DNA from: Bombyx mori
Taxonomy: Eukaryota > Arthropoda > Insecta > Lepidoptera > Bombycidae
NCBI RefSeq assembly: GCF_030269925.1
Contig: NC_085110.1
Coordinates: 496,001-560,000, forward strand
DNA length: 64,000 bases
Direction of reading: 5' to 3'
Translations under genes and position numbers: made by a program
Part shown: positions 49,901-60,611 of the stretch, in pieces
Position numbering within the stretch: the first letter of the stretch is position 1
Layout: each line of letters starts with the position of its first letter
Notes under the pieces: model-generated
The model's database searches: none
Told to the model about the DNA's origin: nothing
Seen by the model: the letters and a program-made list of their open reading frames with translations, nothing else

Positions 49901-52900
49901 GCAACGCAGGCCAAACGTTTCAAAGATTTATAGACGAAGTTGTCCAAGGTCTCGATTTTTGCTTTGCGTACGTTGACGACATATTAGTGTATTCCCGTGA
50001 TGCTCTTCAACATGCTGCACACCTTCGTACTCTTTTCAAGCGATTTGAAGATTACGGAATCGTTATAAATCCAGCAAAATGCGTGTTTGGTGCTCCTGAA
50101 GTTACTTTTCTCGGAAACAGGATATCCGCCGACGGAACACAACCACCATCAGAGCGCATTCAAGCTCTAAAGGATTTTCCTCTACCACAGACTGTACAAG
50201 GACTCCGTCGTTTCATTGGGATGGTTAATTATTATCGCCGATTTCTGCGCAATGCGGCCAAGTTACAAGCACCGCTAGTCAACGCGATCGTGGCCACTGG
50301 AGGTAAAGGTTTAAAGTTATAGTATAGGCGGAGAATATAAAAAAGTATTAAGATTAAAATAAAATAAAAAATTAATCAAAACACTTCACTGAGTTTATCA
50401 GAAAACACCAAAATAAAAAAATAAAATAAGTTCCATGTTGTGGAATGCCGCACCAGGGTGTTTAACCGCTTGTACTTGATCACTCTGCTGTGCGCGGCGA
50501 TGCTGCGCCAAGTGTATATGGTTTGTAGACGATCTTGCCTGAATGCAGTGCCAGGTGTATATAGTTTGTACTCGACCTTGTCTCGATGCTGCGCCAGGTG
50601 TATATGGTTTCTACTCGATCTCTATTTGTAACGATCGATCACGTCGGGGTCACCAATGAGGGAGCTCATATAGAGTCCCTTCTTTATTTCGCCTGGTTGT
50701 GTTTTATGTAATTAACACCACATTTGGAACAATATAAATTTTATTGTTGTAGCGGCATAAAGTAATTACAATAAATTAGTTATTATCACATTATAAATTA
50801 TTTTTATGTTTTTCATATTTGGCGGTAAAAAGGTATTGTGTCACAGACTATATGCTGTTTCCCACATCTCGTGCGTTCCGGCTAACGCATCATAAAAAGG
50901 TGCGTACTTAAACGCCACAAGCTGAAAGCCGTAAATAAAATATACTCGTACGTATCCCCGTATACCTAAGTGAATGATGATCTATCCTCATGAGAGTATG
51001 TTTCGTACATATTATTGTGACTTTCTGATTAATATTTGTTCAAGAATAAATCCATAAGCCGCACATAACGTGCCTCGAAATCAAGGTCCGTGTCCGCCGG
51101 GACAGACTGTGACCCGTCGCAACAGCGCAAAAGCGTGAGACGGCGCGATACTTTCCAAGCATTGCGTCCTGCCATGCCCACATCGTTCATCTGATCCAAT
51201 TGGCTTAATCGATCACAGGGTTGGTACCCGTGTTCTCTTGTATGAGAGAACACACGCCTTGCGCGCAATGTTCGATTGATTATGAGAGCTTCCGATCAAT
51301 GTTCAAGATCCTTCGCAGTGGCGGCAAGAGTACGTGAACGCACATGCTCCGTGGGTCACAGTAGGTGGTCTGCAAGTCGGTTCCGGATATGTCCTGCAGC
51401 ACGCGGCCTTGTCACCCGACGGAAGTCGGTTGGCGATCACCACTGATGATGCTACATTATTTGTAAGTATTATTAAAGCTATACTTTCATAAGTTTTTGT
51501 CATCGTAGTAACAAACTTAAAAGTTTAATTATCTTGGATGGATTCATTAGCCAATCCACCATGTGCAGGATGATGTAACACATCGAAAGACAACATCAAA
51601 CACTTTGCTTCAAATTAAAATCTTCATACCTCATTTCAAATTAAATCTCGGGCTTAATTAACTAATAACCGATTAACAGATTTGGGAGCTGTTAGAAGAA
51701 GCATGGAAAGAGTCATGGCAATGTGACCTGGGTGCATTGAGAGGCTGGGCAAGCGCAGCCCGATCTGACTGGGCGGAATGCAGCAGTCGGCTTCTAGTGG
51801 CGGGGGCCTGCGCTCTAGTCGACATCGCAACCCGCTGGGAACTGCTCGTCTTTGATTTTGATGGTTTGTAATGCTCCTACATTGCCACAGCAGCCTGCAC
51901 CTCCTTTGGGATAATGCTGATTCTGTCACAAACTGAAACACTCTGTTAATGAGCTGCTCGAAATAAAGAGAAACAGGGGAACTAGCCAAAACAGTGACTG
52001 GCAGGCAGAAATGACCGCAAAATAGTCTCTGTTTAGAGATCAATAGAAGAATTTCTTCCAACTGTTTTTCTGACAATGAATTGGACAGTGATACTAGTAG
52101 AAAGTGCAGTTTCAATCTTCGTTAGCATAATAATTTAGCTACATATGTTGCTGTTATATTTTACTGTAATTCTGTTCCACTAATATGCGTTCGCACGCTT
52201 ATGGACAAAGAAAATTTTGGGCAACATGCTTCCTTTGAAACATTGGCATCCCGAAGGTTCAAGACACGGTATAGTTACATGATTAACACTCGCTTTTGAA
52301 CCTTGAGATGCTGATTCGACTACCAGTCAATAGTACTGATATTTGTGGTCATGGTATTCTTGTTTTTTTTATTGCTTAGATGGGTGGACGAGCTCACAGC
52401 CCGGCTGGTGTTAAGTGGTTACTGGAGCCCATAGACATCTACAACGTAAATGCGCCACCCACCTTGAGATATAAGTTCTAAGGTCTCAAGTATAGTTACA
52501 ACGGCTGCCCCACCTTTCAACCCGAAACGCATTACTGCTTCACGGCAGAAATAGGCAGGGTGGTGGTACCTACCAGCGCGGACTCACAAGAGGTCCTGCC
52601 ACCAGTGAAAATATTCTATCATGTTCGTGTTCCTGTCTCGGAGTAAGAGGTTACTTAAGTTATTAAGCCAAAGTCGCTTGCTCTGCATCATGACATTATT
52701 ATTTATCATAGTGATTCCTAAATTAACATATCATAGAGCAGTGCAAGGGGCACATGAAAAGTCGAGCTCGGTGCGGCGCTGGAGCGGCTGGGTGCTGGGC
52801 GCGGTCTGATGGCAGCTGCTTCCTCTCCTTGGAGCCTGCGCTTTTGACCCCGGGCTTATCCTACACCACTGTATGGCTTAATGCTGCCACTCAGGTAAAT

Positions 52901-55900
52901 TTATAAAACTCAAACTTTGATGGAAAAAATATAGGTTACAAGATTCAATTTTTTTGAAGTGAAAATCTTCACTTCTGTTGCTTTATACCGTAAGTTCTTC
53001 CTCTCGCTCATTACGCCACTAGTGGCGAGACGATGGGAGCTAACACCTCCTAGGATCCATGTCATAGTCATATTAGTTTTACCTGGTTAACGTCAGATAC
53101 CTGTATTGACGCAGGAAACTGATTCAGAGTACACGGGCGTGCGGACGCGACTACTGCGCATATTTAATGAAGATAACGCCCATGTTTTGTGAGTGAGTTG
53201 AATCGACTAATACAAAAACCTAATTTGCATAAATTCAATCATATCATAAATTTAATCATAAATTCATCTCAATAGATTTCCATCAAACGCACTTTTTTAT
53301 TGCTTTTATAGACAGACGAGCATACGGCCCACCTGATGGTAAGTGGTCACCATCGCTCATGGATCAAATCAGCAATGTCAGGGGCAGAGTCAAGCCGCTG
53401 CGTACCCCTAGGCAATCTGCTTCATACAGAAAAAAGAATTTATGTTTATAGACTGACGTAGCTCGGTTCTTATTCACGGCCCCAGTTATTAAGTGGTTAC
53501 CTATTCCAATAGACATGATGAGACTGCCGCCGCTCACCTTGAGGTCGTAGACACAATTGTCTTAGGCTACTAGCCCGCCTCTTAAACTGTAACTAACTGC
53601 TTCGCGGCTTAGGCAACAATAAAATTATATGTTAATAAGTTGGAACAAAAGCTGCGAAGATACCTAAGAAATGCTACTTATCCTGTATATCCTACCTATT
53701 ATAAATACCCTCAGAGAAACACTCTATTCAAAGAAATATCGACAAAAATTATTTTGAGTATTTTTCAGACAAACACTAGTGATGGACGATTCTTCGGATG
53801 ATATGGTGCCATCTACAAGCAGAGCAGCTACTTACGTGCACGCCACACGCTGGTACTCTGGACATTTTGTATCTGTAAGTAATTCTGAAATGAAAACTAA
53901 GTCATTAGGTCCCAAAGGGACTATCATTCTTACTGTTTTTGTGGCAGTTACAACCTCCGGCTCAGGTATCACATTTAAAGTTGTATACCCCTGCCAAGCA
54001 AACAATGCGTTCAACTTTCGAATGTTTTGATATAATGGGTGTCTTACTTTTCCCAACTTCGAAGATGAATTGTCTACCACTATAGCTATAAAATCCTTTA
54101 GGAACAGTCTGTTCAGCGTTTGCTTTTGGCCTCGTGGGGCAACAAGAACCGTGGAGGACTGAGTGCTTGGAGCATACCGACATCATTGAAACGAGTAGAG
54201 GCGCGCAGCGGAGGTGAACTTGCGGACCGGTTTGCGGCCCGGAGAGAGCAGCTTCGCGACCCGCCCCCCGACCCGCCTCCGCCCACCGAAGAAGAGCTCA
54301 GGGCACTTTGTGACCCCCCAAAGGCCACTTGTGATCTATATTCGAGACCTCTCGGCATCGTTGAGCATCCAGGGTGAGTGCCCAATTACATTTACAATTT
54401 ACTTTGTGATTAAAGTTTCGCCATTCACTTCACGGCTCAAGTTCATGATAGGTGTTGTTACCGTTTTCGGTCTTTAGAATAGTTAGATTGCGGTATACCT
54501 TATATTTCAAATACAAATTAATTTCACATTCTAATAATTCCTTGGCTATAAGTATTTATTTATCTCGAATTTCCGGAGTTTAAGAAAAAAATACCTATGG
54601 CCACATTACACTAAAGTTTCAACGAACTTAATATGACAGACCCGTGAACAAACATCGCACTTTAAAAGCTTGTTAAAAAATTGTTCGAGATGATACCGGC
54701 ATCTCGTTTTTACCATCGCACCGCCCGCCACCGGAGTAGAGTTCATCCATAATACCTGGAGCCACTGCGGTCATCCGCAGTGCGTTTCCAGAGATCTTTT
54801 TTGCCACGTACCATCCGGCTATGGAATGAGCTCCCCTCCACGGTGTTTCCCGAGCGCTATGACATGTCCTTCTTCAAACGAGGCTTGTGGAGAGTATTAA
54901 GCGGTAGGCAGCGGCTTGGCTCTGCCTCTGGCATTGCTGAAGTCCATGGGCGATGGTAACCACTCACCCTCAGGTGGGCCGTATGCTCGTCTGCCTACAA
55001 GGGCAATAAAAAACATCTCTAATGAATTAAATAGTTACAGAATTTATTGCTGCACTCCTATTTTTTTTATTGCTTAGATGGGTGGACGAGTTCACAGCCC
55101 ACCTGGTGCTAAGTGATTACTGGAGCCCCTAGACCTCTACCACGTAAATGCGCCACCCACCTGGAGATTTAAGTTCTAAGGTCTCAAGTATAGATACAAC
55201 GGCTGCCCCACCCTTCAAACTGAAACGCATTACTGCTTCACGACAAAAATAGGCAGGGGTGGTGGTACCTACCCGTGCGGACTCACATGAGGTCCTACCA
55301 CCAGTAAGTTTAATACAAAGACTTTTTCATTTCCAGGAGGAAATGCGTATGGGTAACCACCAGTAGCGGAGCTGTGTATTGCGTACATATACCGACATTG
55401 GAACCACTGCAGGTCCTGATACCCGCGCAACTAACGCTTCATACTGATTCATTCTCCCACTACGTCCAACCAGCTGCCTCAACACACTATGTTGCCACGT
55501 AACTAACTTTATTATTTTATTCGAATAACAAATTCATGCAACTTGAAAAGATTGAAATTGTAAGATAACTTTGACGTTGTTGTCTCCGAGGGTTCTGGTA
55601 TCTGCCTTCTAGCGAATGCAGTACTTGCGAAATAGCGGTATCAAGAAAAGCGCGGCAAACATATTTTACCTTAACATGTCCATATTAGATAGCTTTTTAA
55701 GTGTATCTAAAAATTACTAAATTCTCCGGTAATAGTAGCGAGTGTCCCTTGTTCAATTCGCACATGTTTGTAGATCTATTTAGCAAAAGCAATATTATTA
55801 ATCAGCTATTGCATTTCTTCTCAAATAAAAAATAAATGTACTTATAGAAAAATATGGAATCAAAATAATGTTTATGCATAGAGATTAGCCCCTGGGGATA

Positions 55901-56357
55901 TACCTTTTCTGCAATAAAGCGGAAAATCGAAAAACGTCGACTGCAAGTGCAAATTATTCGGGCAACATGGTGGGCTGTGACGAGCAAAGCGAGTCCTCCG
56001 CCCGTGCGGCCGTAATTCAATTCCTCATTTCCTCAATTTAGCATTTTCGTGAATTATGCTTCTACCGCAAAACAATCGTGTGTTCATACGACAGTTATTG
56101 ACCTAGTGAATTGATTTAATTATTTTAAGAGGGAAATAGGAAAGCCCATTGTTCTACTGATGACTACCATCTGCAGCCCAGCGGGGTCGCTGTCAGGCGC
56201 CGTGCACGTCTGGTCCACGACGTGTCGCTCGCACGCGCAGCCGCCGCTCCGCGCGCCCGCCCCCGCCGTCGCCGCGCTCCTCCCCGCGCGCCCCGCGCCC
56301 GCACTCCTCGTCGTGGCCGGAGACACCGTACATGTATGTGGATATGTGATAACTTAA
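46937..56357 (+). CDS. F-box/WD-repeat protein, FBXW5-like
   Basis: A likely substrate receptor of an SCF ubiquitin ligase. The proposed exons are 46937-47165, 51308-51462, 51680-51867, 52762-52894, 53115-53188, 53769-53874, 54102-54373, 55337-55498 and 56132-56357, all joined by GT..AG sites in phase, giving about 514 residues. The F-box is at residues about 14-55 ([39 protein letters not shown]). WD-like segments follow: [20 protein letters not shown] then [25 protein letters not shown], and near the end [12 protein letters not shown]. The order F-box, short spacer, then irregular WD blades recalls FBXW5 (about 566 residues), but subfamily identity is from memory of the architecture. The exon 3/4 junction is uncertain (see findings). 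Intron 1 carries an LTR retrotransposon; later introns carry Bm1 and LINE fragments. The Pro/Arg-rich region before the last exons is poorly conserved-looking. Confidence 0.65.
47296..47558 (-). repeat. 3' LTR of the retrotransposon
   Basis: Plus-strand reading begins TGAGGGAGCTCATATAGAG and ends TTAAACGCCACA. It matches the second LTR along its full length. It is the 3' LTR because the purine tract abuts it. Confidence 0.88.
47606..48558 (-). pseudogene. Retrotransposon integrase, catalytic core and C-terminal part
   Basis: The integrase core begins with a decayed IIGPLPSC and [14 protein letters not shown] (first Asp) and continues with [12 protein letters not shown] (second Asp) and the [17 protein letters not shown] motif (Glu). 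All three members of the DDE set are thus represented. The C-terminal part is Pro-rich and ends at a stop 47 bp inside the left LTR. The N-terminal zinc domain and all RNase H are absent; the frame is cut at about 48,558 by the inversion. Its role in the family is joining element DNA to the genome. Confidence 0.82.
48559..50322 (+). pseudogene. Inverted gag/protease/reverse transcriptase segment of the retrotransposon
   Basis: This is in the wrong orientation for its element. A gag end ([18 protein letters not shown], a zinc-finger-like CFYHRKF ... KCIQPC) overlaps, in another frame, a protease with active-site [12 protein letters not shown]. The reverse transcriptase follows: [48 protein letters not shown], catalytic [11 protein letters not shown] and [10 protein letters not shown]. 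It stops at [15 protein letters not shown] before RNase H. The gag start is lost. Breakpoints are near 48,558 and 50,310-50,330. The gag/pol overlap with a frame change is normal for the group. Confidence 0.82.
50440..50630. repeat. Tandem repeat of about 43 bp in the retrotransposon leader
   Basis: About four degenerate units share GATGC-GCGCCAGGTGTATATGGTTTGTACTCGA-type sequence, with CGCCAAGTGTATATGG, TGCCAGGTGTATATAG and CGCCAGGTGTATATGG in the last three. It lies between the inverted coding block and the primer-binding site. Confidence 0.75.
50637..50656 (-). other. Primer-binding site for minus-strand DNA synthesis
   Basis: On the minus strand, directly after the 5' LTR (one to two bases on), TGGTGACCCCGACGTGATCG has the TGG start and composition of a tRNA 3'-end complement. 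The exact tRNA was not determined. Confidence 0.65.
50657..50919 (-). repeat. 5' LTR of the retrotransposon
   Basis: A full-length match to the LTR at 47296. It is the 5' LTR because the primer-binding site abuts it. An AATAAA is not obvious, but TATA-rich sequence is present. Confidence 0.88.
52363..52606 (-). mobile_element. Bm1-type SINE in the F-box gene
   Basis: T-run, ATTGCTTAGATGGGTGGACGAG, GTGTTAAGTGGTTACTGGAG and GGCAGAAATAGGCAGGGTGG, ending GTCCTGCCACCAGT. The head is truncated at the common point. Confidence 0.85.
53291..53440 (-). repeat. LINE 3'-end fragment in the F-box gene
   Basis: The reverse of the usual tail: GACGAGCATACGGCCCACC, TGGTAAGTGGTCACC, CAGGGGCAGAGTCAAGCCGC. A decayed Bm1-like stretch follows (about 53455-53610). 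Confidence 0.65.
54688..55012 (+). repeat. LINE 3' end with the last codons of a reverse-transcriptase ORF
   Basis: In plus sense the frame encodes [19 protein letters not shown] and RGLWRVLSG and stops soon after. The tail ACTCACCCTCAGGTGGGCCG ... AAGGGCAATAAAAAA follows. The WNELP motif is common at the end of LINE ORF2. This is the most complete copy of this tail family in the window and may be the Bombyx BMC1-type LINE. Confidence 0.7.
55061..55306 (-). mobile_element. Bm1-type SINE in the F-box gene, 30 bp from exon 8
   Basis: A complete truncated-type body from the T-run to GTCCTACCACCAGT. It lies so close to the next exon that it may supply part of the intron's pyrimidine-poor 3' end. 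Confidence 0.85.
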
Positions 56358-56551
56358 TGCTACTCGTTAGTACCGACTGTTACATTAGTACTAAACAGGA
56401 CGAGTTAGGTTATTTGAGTTTTGTTTCACTGGAACTAATAGACATTATTTAGTAAAATTATTTATAAACATGATTTCCTTATTGTTCCGGTACATTTTTG
56501 TTTACAAAGTTTTCCAAAAATAAACTAATCGAGTATCGTAAATATTAGAAG

Positions 56552-56670
56552 TCAATCGGTAGGCTGCGGCTTGACTCTGCCCCTAGCAGTGCTGACGTCC
56601 ATGAACGACGGTAATCACTTACTATCAAGTGGCCCTTATGCTCGTCTGCCTACAAGTGCAATAAAAAACT
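56552..56670 (+). repeat. LINE 3'-end fragment
   Basis: GGCTGCGGCTTGACTCTGCC, GACGTCCATGAACGACGGT and GCTCGTCTGCCTACAAGTGC are followed by AATAAAAAA. Confidence 0.7.
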
Positions 56671-57159
56671 AGGTAATTTATTTAATCAAATACGTACAGA
56701 CGTACATAAGTAGCACTAGAGGCATGTGCCGGCTTAAATAAATAAATAAATATTATTTAATCCCGCGTTTGTTATTTACATTTTATATTTACTGAAATAA
56801 ACCCCATGTCCGTGTCAGTAGCTATACCTGATTTCTTTGGTCTCCTACAACCTCATATTCTAACCTGGTAATAACGACCTGATTGAATTGTGCACAGATG
56901 TGGCGGAATCGAGCAACAATACAGAGCGCACCAGATACATACTGATCTTTCGAAATACTTATGTGATGATCATTGAACATTAAATTGGACTGTTGACTTG
57001 AAAAAATATGATCCATAATGTGATATTTATCATTAAATTCGTTTCATTTCCTAATTATTATTTTGTTGTTATTCATAACTTTGTTTTAATACCCGAGGTC
57101 GGTACATAACGGGAAGCTCATTGACAAGTAGCGCACTACAGCAAGTGTAAGGTACACTG

Positions 57160-57450
57160 TCTATGACATAGGTACTTCTCCTTGCGTCGTATTTCTCACT
57201 GCTGAAGGTCGTAACCACCCTTCTGTATCAAACTTGTTTCTGGCGGTGTGGTGGGTGTTGTGAAGTATGGAATCAAGAGCGGTGCGGATCTGGTCTGACC
57301 AAGGACCGGACTGCGCCCCTGAAGACTTTTCCCATCCACTTTACCGGTCGCGATGAGCCTCTCGAGGTTATTACCATTCTTCCTTGCAATGTGACCGAAG
57401 TATTCAAGGACTCTGCGAAGACACTCTGATGACAGCCGCGAGGAGATTTT
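57160..57450 (-). pseudogene. LINE reverse-transcriptase C-terminal relic
   Basis: On the minus strand, frames with small shifts encode LEYFGHIARKNGNNLERLIA, TGKVDGK, RGRSPV and WSDQIRTALDSIL. The F/YxGHxxR ... L...I..GK..G.R..GR...W pattern is the conserved end of many LINE ORF2 proteins. Shifts and missing upstream domains make it a relic. Confidence 0.65.
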
Positions 57451-58007
57451 GAATTCTCGCTAAATTGACACGTTAGTCTGAAATGCTGCCCACGGAATAC
57501 GGAGCATCATTCTCCAGCACCACATCTCACACAAGTACAATGACAGGCAAATGAGCTCATGGTCCATCTGCTGTTAATCGGCTACCAGAGCTATAGACAC
57601 TACAACTTTCCTGGTAGCAGGACGTATTGTGATATCGTAGAGGTAGCTACCGCGCCTTGACTATTTCGGCGGCATATTAGTCGCGCATGGCAACTTGAGG
57701 CCGTCCGTCGAGTGTTACTCGTACTATGAAACACGTTACAATTGAATGTTTCGCCTGATCAATGTGAGTGTCAAACATGATATTATATTATAAACTTAAT
57801 ATTTCGACTACTGAAACTATAGAAACTATAGAAAGACTATAGAAACGTAAGTACCGTAATATCGTAAAGACAAATGCTCGCCTAACACAACACATTTAAA
57901 TTTAGGTCATAGAGTAGTTTTTTCCAAAATAATTATCACTGTGGCCTCACAACGCGGCCTACGACCAATAAATAGATCATACAGTGCAAATTTGATGAAT
58001 CGATTCC

Positions 58008-60218
58008 ATGGCCAACTCTATTATTAACATACCAAACCTTCTAGATTACATGACCAACCAGAGTCAATTAACTGCTTTAGAGCAACAGCGACTTGCACGC
58101 AGCATCATGATACCAGCCACCACATTCCGTAGAACCATCAGACTGGGAAAGGTAATATTTGAATAGTAATCGAGGTAGATTTTTACCATACAAATTTGTA
58201 TATTGTCATTATGTATATAATTATGTGTCTGTCACTAGACTAACACATGCCTACAACGAGGGCAGGGATACCCCGGGATCCATGCCCATATATCAAACAC
58301 TTTACTAGAAAATTTGCTAAAGGATAGTCAACTAATGTTAGTTAAAAAAATTAAAAATACGCCTTGATAGCAAACCGAACTTGAAAATGGAATTTAATAT
58401 ATTTTTTATTTCGGTGTCCCAGTCAAGATGTTAATGACAGTGCCATCAGTTCTTGATTAGGGAAGATTTTGTAAATAAACAGATAATTTGAAGTCAGTGA
58501 AAATTACTTTGAAGGTTCCGTTACTTAGATATATAAATAGACAGTAATGAAGCTAATAAAAGGGTTTTAAGTTATTGTATTGACATTTTTGTGATCAAAA
58601 ATATCAATAATCATTGAGGCCGCTAAATTATGCGAGACTTTCTGCCCTACCAGGAGACGTCTGCGCCGCTTGATTTATTTATTTATGATTGAGGAACAGG
58701 CAGGATACTTCTGGATTCCAAGCTCCTATATAAATATATTTATCCGCTACAGTATCTGCCATCGTATATGGTCCGATATGACTCCAACACATGCTCTGGC
58801 AAACAACTACCACCGCCGTGTCCAGAATGCAAGCCACCACCACACCCGAAGTGCCGTGGTCGGGACCCAGTGGCCCAAGAAGGACTCAAGGTAGTATGTT
58901 GTCCACCACCGACCGGCTCACGACCACCATGTCCAGAACCACCGTCAGCAACTATACGATCCTGCAATAATGCTGCACAAGTAAGATAAGCACTTAGATA
59001 GCTAAATTTATCTAGATCGATTTTAAGCTGGTCAGTACCATTTTTACCTTCAACTCTAAACTTTTTACAAACGGATCAGTGGTTACATCACCTTATAGGC
59101 ATTCAGCTGATGGAATGAAGCCTTCCGTTTTTCTAAATCTTCCACCCATTTCCTCTGACCTCCAGCTGTTAAACGGCTATTAGTTTGAAGCCTCCGTTTA
59201 TACCATCGAACTACTTGAGCTTACAGCTTCCCTGGCTTATGTAACCTTCGGACTTGCTCCGAAATAGTTTCTTTGAGGCTCGCAAATCGTTTATCCGTAG
59301 TACAATGCACATCTGTTGCAAACGGCTAATTTATAAACTTTAATAATGTAGGCTCTTTGTACAAATTGAATAGTTAATGGTGACAATGTATGTATTCGCC
59401 ATTCTTCTGTACTTCACCAAAAAACTTAATTAATTATTGATTTTTAGTTTGCGAAAAAAAACACGCAGTCTACAACGTCGAAAATTCCATCTAGTAGTAT
59501 GCTTAAAATGTGTGATACACATAAGGGCTGTGACACAACCAACGCTGGATGCGGACAGAGTCGCGACCACGTGGGGCGTCGCTTAGCTGAAGCAGAGGAG
59601 ATACGACGCCGTGATTATGAACAAGAGGCCTCACAGAAACAAAGTCAGAATAAATCTTTAACAGAAAAAAGCGGGTACCGCCTCACTGGAGAGAGAGAAT
59701 GCGCACGTGCTACTGACGGTCGTGATTATGCCATTCGATGTCCCAAAGAACAAACAGCTTATTGTGGCCCAAACCGTCAGCCCCCACCGCCCCGATGCGT
59801 TGAACTCGTGCCGGACGACGCCTGCAGGATCCGAAATTCTGACCATTTGAACCCTTGCGCACACCGACGGCCCACACTAGTAGAAATCGACCGCAGTCAC
59901 CAATCTGCTTCTGAGGAAAAACCAAGAAAGCATCCATCTCCGGTTCGAGAATTCACAGCACGAATATTAAAAAGTTTGAACCGCGACAAAGATGCGCGGC
60001 GAGATGACAACACAAAAAAGACTGATTTAAATTCTTGTAAGCCCCAAAAGAAAGATCGATGTGCAATTGCTACGTCACGAGCCCCCCTGGCCCCGCGCTG
60101 CCGCAAACCAAATATAATGGACAAAATAAAAGAAAAATCCCCCAGAGACTGTACAGACACCGATCCAAAAAAAACGTCATTTCCATACATCATCATTGCT
60201 TTCCTTAATGAAGAATGA
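58008..60218 (+). CDS. Unrecognised Cys/Pro-rich protein, three exons
   Basis: Exons 58008-58151, 58753-58980 and 59448-60218 all join in phase 0 with good splice sites, giving 380 residues. An in-frame stop lies three codons before the ATG, which fixes the start. Exon 1 is hydrophilic and amphipathic (MANSIINIPNLLDYMTNQ). Exon 2 is rich in Cys and Pro (LPPPCPECKPPPHPKC, VVCCPPPTGSRPPCPEPP). Exon 3 is highly charged, with many scattered Cys (KMCDTHKGCDTTNAGCGQSR) and Lys/Arg-rich stretches. No transmembrane segment or known domain is seen. The frame ends just after an A8 run (60167-60174), while a different frame stays open and coding-like to about 60.5 kb. The annotated C-terminus may therefore be an artefact or a mutation. 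Function is unknown; Cys/Pro-rich, basic proteins are frequent in insect sperm and cuticle, which is only a hint. Confidence 0.6.
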
Positions 60219-60500
60219 ATCAAACAATGGTAAATTTCCCGACAAGTCACAGTTAAATGAAGCAGGGCTAGGTCGGATTGTATCGCGAATGGATCAGAAG
60301 AGAAACGCACTCTCTACTCACAGTGCCGGCAGCATAGAGTTGCATGTCCCACCTGGAGCAGAAAGAGTCCGCGTCGACGTAACTATTACTTCTTCCTCCA
60401 ATGACATCACACTCCTCCCACCATTAGACTCCTCCGACCAACCCTCTCGACGAACTAATGAAAAGCACGTTAAGAAAGCTCCAAGCACGCGTCTAGAAAG
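60130..60500 (+). pseudogene. Shifted continuation of the Cys/Pro-rich gene, cut by the LINE
   Basis: In the frame one base off from exon 3, an open stretch encodes protein-like sequence (SQLNEAGLGRIVSRMDQKRN, IELHVPPGAERVRVDVTITS, LLPPLDSSDQPSRRTNEKH). It then passes straight into LINE sequence near 60.48-60.51 kb. Losing one A from the A8 run upstream would put it in frame with exon 3. It could be the true C-terminal part of that gene or a relic. Confidence 0.45.
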
Positions 60501-60611
60501 GAGAGCACCGTTCCAGCAGCGCGATCATCCGCGGCCTCCGTCGCGCCGTCCAAAACACCTACTCGTAGGTCACCTGCGCCCGCCTCCTCGTCCTCCGACT
60601 CTGACTCGGAG

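Larger units (their letters stand above)
47296..50919 (-). mobile_element. LTR retrotransposon (Gypsy-like), internally rearranged, in intron 1 of the F-box gene
   Basis: Two LTRs that look identical by eye (263 bp each, TG...CA ends) are flanked by the 4-bp duplication AGCT. Next to the right LTR, on the minus strand, is a primer-binding-site-like TGGTGACCCCGACGTGA. Next to the left LTR is a purine tract (minus-sense GTAGGGGGGGTGG). Both show that the element is in minus orientation. Integrase sequence is in that orientation, but gag-protease-reverse transcriptase sequence is reversed, so the interior is scrambled and incomplete. RNase H and the start of gag are missing. Confidence 0.88.
56358..58007. 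other. Intergenic region with LINE fragments
   Basis: It holds the LINE tail at 56552-56670, a LINE coding relic at 57160-57450 and a decayed Bm1-like stretch near 57540-57700. The promoter of the next gene should lie just before 58008. Confidence 0.45.

Noticed and set aside
55490..55502. End of the F-box gene at the stop at 55,500-55,502
   Set aside because: A GT donor at 55,499 joins in phase to an exon at 56,132 that restores a WD-like GAVHVW motif, so the gene more likely continues.
58640..58700. Alternative exon starting after CTACCAG at 58,655
   Set aside because: In the phase required by exon 1 it meets a stop within 13 codons. The acceptor at 58,752 gives an open, in-phase exon.
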